This document shows positions 16,096 through 20,593 of a stretch of DNA of 20,593 bases, piece after piece. Within the stretch, counting starts at the first letter, position 1. The number at the start of each line of letters is the position of its first letter. The translations under genes and the position numbers were made by a program. Source of the stretch: Planctomycetota bacterium (GTDB lineage Bacteria > Planctomycetota > Phycisphaerae > WQYP01); NCBI GenBank assembly GCA_021799715.1, contig JAJYZY010000036.1, forward strand, positions 1-20,593, given 5' to 3'. A model generated the notes under the pieces. The model was not told the origin of the DNA. It ran no database searches and saw nothing but the letters and a program-made list of their open reading frames with translations.

Positions 16096-16227
16096 CTTCT
16101 CGCATGGATTGAGAAAGGGACGTCTCACCGAGGGGAAGTGTCAGGACGGTCATAAAAAGACAGGCAATGAGAAGGGGCTTCTGGGCGCTTGGGGCGATAC
16201 AGAGCCGCTTGGTAGTAAGCTGATGAC

Positions 16228-16285
16228 CGAAAGAGAGTGACTCAAAATTCATTCTTCTTTCGAGGTGGTTGTTCTGCGCCTCGAA
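16228..16285 (+). promoter_or_regulatory. Overlapping alternative hairpins in the leader
   Basis: CGAAAGA (16228-16234) can pair with TCTTTCG (16256-16262), and TTCGAGG (16259-16265) can pair with CCTCGAA (16279-16285). The two stems share 16259-16262, so only one can form. The second ends about 10 nt before the ribosome site GGAG at 16296. This could be translational control or chance. Confidence 0.3.
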
Positions 16286-16306
16286 CACCGGATACGGAGC
16301 AGAGTT

Positions 16307-19300
16307 ATGGGCAGGAAAAATTCCCGAACGTTAAAGATTCAATTGGCGGCATTATCGGCTGGCGTTGTCTCCGCCACGCTTCCTTCCGCTTTCGCTCACG
16401 CATCGGTGGTTATTCCACCCGTCAGTGTGCCGAATACCTATACCGATTCCGCAGTGATCAGCACCAGCTCCGCGGGATACACTCTGGGTTTGGCAGCCAC
16501 CAATTATTCCATAACTCCCACGTCCGGACTTTCCCCCGGCAGCCCCGGTGCCTTGGAAGGTGGGCCGGGTTACTCGGGCTTTCCCAGCTTGCAGGGCATG
16601 GCCAATCTGGAGACCATGGTCTCAAATGGCAGCATTACCGTTTCCGGCGGAACGGGATCAGGGGCGTATACCACCACGTACAGCGCCAATTTTGTCAGTT
16701 CCTTCCGGGACACCGGCATCAACAGCATTGACAGCATTTCCACCTCGGAACCGGGTAACTCGATTATCGACGAACTGGGTTACATTTACATCTCTCAAGC
16801 CAATTCAACGTATGACTTTAACGTCAACCCGGCAGACGACGGGACGGAAGTTTTACTTGGGGGCAATGGAACAACCGGAAGTGGAACCGTGGTGGCGGCG
16901 CAAAATGCCAATTCGGGTCTGGGCAGCAGCGTTTCCAACGATACGGCGGTAACATTTACCTCCGCCGGCTTGTACGCCTTTGAAATTTTTAATGCCCAAA
17001 CCTGGGGCGGATCAAGCTACGACTTCACTTTTGGAGCCGCGCCAAATACCCCCGCCGCCCCAACGCCAACATTTTACAGTTCCAGCAGCTTCGTTCCCAC
17101 GATCAACACCATCACCGGCTCTAACGGCACAGCTTTTCATCCGGACGGCGGTAATGCCGTGGCTTCTTCCACGCTTGTCACCCAAAGCACCGTGTCCGCC
17201 GTCGGCGGAAACGGCTTTAACGGGACGTCCACCGCCCCAACCGGCGGCACTGGAGGCTACGCGAACGCGACCGCAACCAATACTTCATCAGGAAGCGCAA
17301 CTCAGGCGGAAAACTTCCAAGTTAGCTCTCAGGGCGGCAAGGGTGGAAGTGATGCTAACGGCAGCGGGTACGCGGGCGGAAATGCCACCAGCACTGTGAA
17401 TCTTACAGAAAATAATTACTCGTCCCTGACGGCTAACGTGCTTGCCACCGCCGGCAGCGGCGGCGGGCCGGTATCGAATTCAGGTGCTACCGGCGGAAAT
17501 GCCGGCACGGCCAGTTCTACCGTCAACCTTACCGGAAATGAGGATGTGAATGCCTCGGCCTATGCCAATGCCGGGTTTAATGCCGCCGGTGCCGTCCAAT
17601 TCGGAGGCGTCAGCGGCGGGGACGCGCAGGGCAATGGCATCACTAGTGGCGAAGGTGGCGGTTTTTCCAAGGTACCGACCAATGGAGGCAATGGAGCACT
17701 TGGCAGTGTTTCAGTAAACGCCACTTCCACAGGCACCACCGCCGGCAAAAGCGCTGTATCCATCATCGCTTACGCCTACGGTTCCAATGGCGGCAACGTC
17801 GGTGATCTTATCGCACTTTTCGGCCAAGATAATCAGGAGGGGAATGGGAACGGGGGTTCCGGCGGTGGCGGATATATTACCGCCACAGGATCAAACAGCG
17901 GACCGGACGCAGTGAACGTCAACGCCAATGCTCAAGGTGGAAACGGCGGAATTGCGTTAAATACGGGCAATATCGGGGGTGCCGGCGGTGTGGCGCGTTC
18001 AGGCAACGTCAGCGGAAGTTCGAGCGGCGGTGGAAATGTTAATGTTTCAGCAACAATCATTGGGGGCAACGGTGGCTACGGGGAAACCAGCTATTCTCCG
18101 CCCTTCGGCATGACTTACAATGTGCCCGGTGCCGCGGGTGGCAACGGGGCTTCCGAGACGCAGGCTGATCTGGGCACAATTTCGGGTACTTCCACCACCG
18201 GCAATGTCACACTCTCTGCGACCGTCACCTCCGGTAATGGCGGGGCCGGCCAGATTGGCGGCAATGGCGGCAACGTGAATCTTACCAACGTTTTCACTGC
18301 TTCATCGGCACAAACCTCCGGCAACGTGGTGCTTTATCAAACCGCCAATGCCGGAAACGCCGGCGGAATTATTAACGCCGGTCCCGCCGGCAGCAGCACC
18401 GCAGTGGGCCTGGCTGGCAATGCCACCAGCAGCCTGACATTGACTGAAAATAATGTCGCCTCCCTTGCGGCGACCACGTATGCCAATGGCGGTGCCGACA
18501 ACAATCAAGGGTCCAGTCAAGGTTTCGGCGGTGGAGCCAGCAGTTCCGGTGCGGGTGGAAATGGTGCCAATTCGGGCAACGCCATATCATCAGTCAATCT
18601 GACCGGAAGTGAGAACATTACCGCCACTGCCGTTGCCAATGGCACTTTCAACGGGGGATACGCAGAGCAGCTTCCCACTGGGGCCAGCGGCGGTGCGGTT
18701 ACCGCTGGCACGGGTACTGGTGGCACCGGCGGCTATGGAAGCGCCTTTGCGCGGGGTGAATCGACTGGCACAACCAATGCCACCAGTGCTGTAAGCGCAT
18801 CAGCTTACGGCTACGGTATTAATGGAGGAGAGGTGTTCAACGGAGCCACCGGAAATGGTGGTAACGGCGGCATCGGATCAACTGCAGGTTATGCGAGCAG
18901 CAGCGGGCCGGGAACGGTCAATATTAAAGTTACCGCACAAGGCGGCAGTGGTGGCCAGGCTGTGGGCGGTGCGACTTTCACCGGCGGCAATGGCGCTGCG
19001 GGCGAAATCGGCACAATCGCCCAGGGAGGCACATTTACCTCCGGCACGGTTATTGGGAAATCCACCGGTGGCGGCAATGTGAACGTAACCGCCACCGTCA
19101 CGGGCGGCAGCGGCGGTTATGGCCAGAGCGGTGCCAACGGCGGCAACGGTTTTACTGAATCCCTCATCACTGGAACCAGTGGCACAGCGGTAAGCGGCAG
19201 CACCACCGGGCAGTTGACGCTGACGCAAAATGCCACCGGTGGAAACAGCGGCGGCACCAACGGCGGAAGCAGCGCCGGTTCGGCCGGAAGCGCAAATTCC

Positions 19301-20593
19301 CAGCTTGACTTTACCATCAGCTCGTCAGCGGCAGCAGTCCCATCGTCGCTTGACGGAAATTCGATTTCCATCGCTGGCAATGGTGGCAACAGCTACAATG
19401 TGTCCGCCAGCCCGGCGGCGGGTTTCGGACAATCAGGGAACGCCATCGCGGCAATCAGCTTAACCAACGTCAACAGTGTCAATGCCACGGCCACGGCCAA
19501 CAACACCTCGGCCGGCAGCCTTGACCCCCATGGCACCGGCCAGCACGGCACCAACGTGTACAGCGGCAACATCAGCGCGGCGGGTGCGGGCGGCTACGCC
19601 ACCGCAAATACGAGCGCAATTTCAACCGGCGCATCGGGCGACGCCTGGGCCACGGCAACCGCCTACGGTGCGGACGGTGGGTCCATTTACAACAGCGGCA
19701 CAACCGGCAACGGCGGCGCGGGCGGGACGGCGACGGTAACTGCCGGCAGCAGCAATGCTTCGGCTCTGAATAACCTTGGTTTTAACGGCATCAATGGTCT
19801 GAGTGTCATTTCAGTTGCCAACGCCGCCGGCGGTTATGGCGGCCAGGGCCAGGGAACCGGCAATACCGGCGGCAACGGCGGAAGTGCCCAACTCGGCACG
19901 CCTAGTTCCGGGTTTCCGAGTGCCGTTTACGCCAGTTCCAGCAACGGCGGCAATGTGGCGGCCTTCGCCAACGTCACCGGCGGCAACGGTGGTTACGGCC
20001 AGACTGATGCCACTGGTGGTAACGGAGCCGGCGAATCGCTCACCACCGGAGGAACCGGCACCAATGCCGTCGGCGGCAGCACCACCGGGCAGTTGACGCT
20101 GACGCAAAATGCCACCGGCGGAAACAGCGGCGGCACCAACGGCGGCAGCAGCGCCGGTTTGGCGGGAAGCGCAAATTCGCAACTCAACCTTAGCGCTACG
20201 GCTCCATCAGAATTGGTGGGCTACTCCAACGCCTTTGCCGGCAGCGGCGGCAACAGCAATTCACCTGCCAATGCTGTGACCAACTTTGGCGCTTCGGGCA
20301 ATGCCAATGCGGAAATCAATTTAACCAACGTCAACGGTGTCAATGCCACCGCCACCGCCAACAACGGCGGCCAACACGGCAGCAATTTTTACGGTGGCAC
20401 AGGCATTACCGCCGGGGCCGGTGGTTACGGCACCGCGAATGCGACCGCGAATTCGACCAGCGGATCGGCCGATGCCCAGGCCACCGCCAATGCCACCGGT
20501 GCCAACGGCGGGAATATTTACAACGGCGGCACCACCGGCAATGGCGGCGCGGGCGGGACGGCAACGGCGGCGGCAACGGCAACTTCCAGCAGC
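16307..20593 (+). CDS. Giant secreted Gly/Asn/Ser/Thr-rich repeat protein with PA14-like N-terminal domain (runs off the edge)
   Basis: The frame is open for 1,429 codons from ATG 16307, which has GGAG seven bases upstream, to the window edge. Residues 1-32 form a signal peptide: basic start (K/R at 3, 4, 7, 10), hydrophobic core, cleavage likely after AFA (30) or AHA (32). Residues about 35-245 are non-repetitive. Their second half has LGYIYIS (157-163), ADDGTEVLL (176-184) and VTFTSAGLYAFEI, the order seen in PA14-type beta-barrels, which often bind carbohydrate. From about 275 onward the chain is low-complexity, built on GGNGG and alternating small/Thr/Val residues, suggesting a beta-solenoid fibre. 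The motif (V/I)(N/S)LT...(V/I)(N/T)A(S/T)A recurs at residues 406, 763, 1050 and 1337. After the signal peptide I see no Cys and few Lys or Arg. A surface adhesin, matrix or sheath fibre is plausible. The C-terminal anchor is unseen. Confidence 0.9.
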   Translation, partial: MGRKNSRTLKIQLAALSAGVVSATLPSAFAHASVVIPPVSVPNTYTDSAVISTSSAGYTLGLAATNYSITPTSGLSPGSPGALEGGPGYSGFPSLQGMANLETMVSNGSITVSGGTGSGAYTTTYSANFVSSFRDTGINSIDSISTSEPGNSIIDELGYIYISQANSTYDFNVNPADDGTEVLLGGNGTTGSGTVVAAQNANSGLGSSVSNDTAVTFTSAGLYAFEIFNAQTWGGSSYDFTFGAAPNTPAAPTPTFYSSSSFVPTINTITGSNGTAFHPDGGNAVASSTLVTQSTVSAVGGNGFNGTSTAPTGGTGGYANATATNTSSGSATQAENFQVSSQGGKGGSDANGSGYAGGNATSTVNLTENNYSSLTANVLATAGSGGGPVSNSGATGGNAGTASSTVNLTGNEDVNASAYANAGFNAAGAVQFGGVSGGDAQGNGITSGEGGGFSKVPTNGGNGALGSVSVNATSTGTTAGKSAVSIIAYAYGSNGGNVGDLIALFGQDNQEGNGNGGSGGGGYITATGSNSGPDAVNVNANAQGGNGGIALNTGNIGGAGGVARSGNVSGSSSGGGNVNVSATIIGGNGGYGETSYSPPFGMTYNVPGAAGGNGASETQADLGTISGTSTTGNVTLSATVTSGNGGAGQIGGNGGNVNLTNVFTASSAQTSGNVVLYQTANAGNAGGIINAGPAGSSTAVGLAGNATSSLTLTENNVASLAATTYANGGADNNQGSSQGFGGGASSSGAGGNGANSGNAISSVNLTGSENITATAVANGTFNGGYAEQLPTGASGGAVTAGTGTGGTGGYGSAFARGESTGTTNATSAVSASAYGYGINGGEVFNGATGNGGNGGIGSTAGYASSSGPGTVNIKVTAQGGSGGQAVGGATFTGGNGAAGEIGTIAQGGTFTSGTVIGKSTGGGNVNVTATVTGGSGGYGQSGANGGNGFTESLITGTSGTAVSGSTTGQLTLTQNATGGNSGGTNGGSSAGSAGSANSQLDFTISSSAAAVPSSLDGNSISIAGNGGNSYNVSASPAAGFGQSGNAIAAISLTNVNSVNATATANNTSAGSLDPHGTGQHGTNVYSGNISAAGAGGYATANTSAISTGASGDAWATATAYGADGGSIYNSGTTGNGGAGGTATVTAGSSNASALNNLGFNGINGLSVISVANAAGGYGGQGQGTGNTGGNGGSAQLGTPSSGFPSAVYASSSNGGNVAAFANVTGGNGGYGQTDATGGNGAGESLTTGGTGTNAVGGSTTGQLTLTQNATGGNSGGTNGGSSAGLAGSANSQLNLSATAPSELVGYSNAFAGSGGNSNSPANAVTNFGASGNANAEINLTNVNGVNATATANNGGQHGSNFYGGTGITAGAGGYGTANATANSTSGSADAQATANATGANGGNIYNGGTTGNGGAGGTATAAATATSSS
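19196..19299 (+). repeat. Nearly identical intragenic repeat, copy A
   Basis: This 104-bp segment matches 20075-20178 with about four mismatches, at a fixed offset of 879 bp (293 codons). It encodes a GSTTGQLTLTQNATGGNSGG-type stretch. The identity is much higher than in the surrounding repeats. Confidence 0.85.
20075..20178 (+). repeat. Nearly identical intragenic repeat, copy B
   Basis: Partner of 19196-19299. The few differences lie mainly at third codon positions, with one Ser/Leu change, which points to a fairly recent duplication or gene conversion within the gene. Confidence 0.85.

Noticed and set aside
16102..16306. Glycine or c-di-GMP riboswitch in the repeat-gene leader
   Set aside because: Some short pieces (CACCGAGGGG, CAGGCAA) recall these classes, but their order and pairing do not match the consensus folds.
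16237..17399. Several plus-strand frames of 134-164 codons in and after the start of the repeat gene
   Set aside because: They are out of frame with the continuous 1,429-codon frame from ATG 16307, which has a signal peptide and PA14-like segment.
17560..20187. Many short minus-strand Pro/Leu- or Ala/Gly-rich frames
   Set aside because: They are complements of Gly- and Ala-coding repeats; high GC third positions keep the opposite strand open.
16307..20593. CRISPR array or non-coding tandem repeat DNA
   Set aside because: The repeats are irregular in length, stay in one open frame and encode a signal-peptide protein; there are no identical repeats with unique spacers.

Overview
The window looks like part of a Gram-negative-type bacterial chromosome. 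It carries lpxB (lipid A synthesis) and a FabZ-like dehydratase whose sequence style (LAEDH...HDHFPGFPVMPASL...EGMAQ) reminds me most of Planctomycetota, possibly Phycisphaerae. TTG or non-ATG starts, and a secreted Gly/Asn/Ser/Thr-rich repeat protein with a PA14-like segment, would fit that lineage. The lineage is inferred from recognition only; no search was run.

Layout. Everything from 1 to about 15,900 is on the minus strand, so it reads right to left. (1) gap (glyceraldehyde-3-phosphate dehydrogenase) ends in a strong intrinsic terminator, followed 28 nt later by a fabZ-type gene. (2) panB and lpxB form a pair; the lpxB frame has no ATG, GTG or TTG ahead of its conserved N-terminal motif and appears to start at an ATC placed after an AAGGAG ribosome site. 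(3) A six-gene glycan operon runs from 11797 to 4313: a glycoside hydrolase-GT2 fusion, an ABC exporter, two hexapeptide-repeat acyltransferases, a GT-B-like glycosyltransferase and a YdjC/ChbG-type deacetylase. Each of its five junctions overlaps by a few bases. (4) A GAF-GAF-GGDEF-EAL protein (c-di-GMP turnover) follows a 390-bp spacer. (5) ftsH runs off the left edge. On the plus strand, from 16307 past the right edge, is one secreted repeat protein of at least 1,429 residues.

How it may fit together. The six overlapping genes look like one machine that builds a saccharide (GT2 and GT-B-like enzymes), trims or transfers it (TIM barrel), decorates it (acyltransferases, deacetylase) and moves it across the inner membrane (ABC exporter). 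The c-di-GMP gene next door could regulate surface polymer output, but adjacency is the only evidence. The repeat protein is probably a cell-surface or extracellular fibre. gap, fabZ, panB, lpxB and ftsH are housekeeping genes.

Perfect TATAAT boxes precede ftsH, the glycan operon and panB. I saw no tRNA, rRNA, CRISPR array, transposase or complete insertion sequence.
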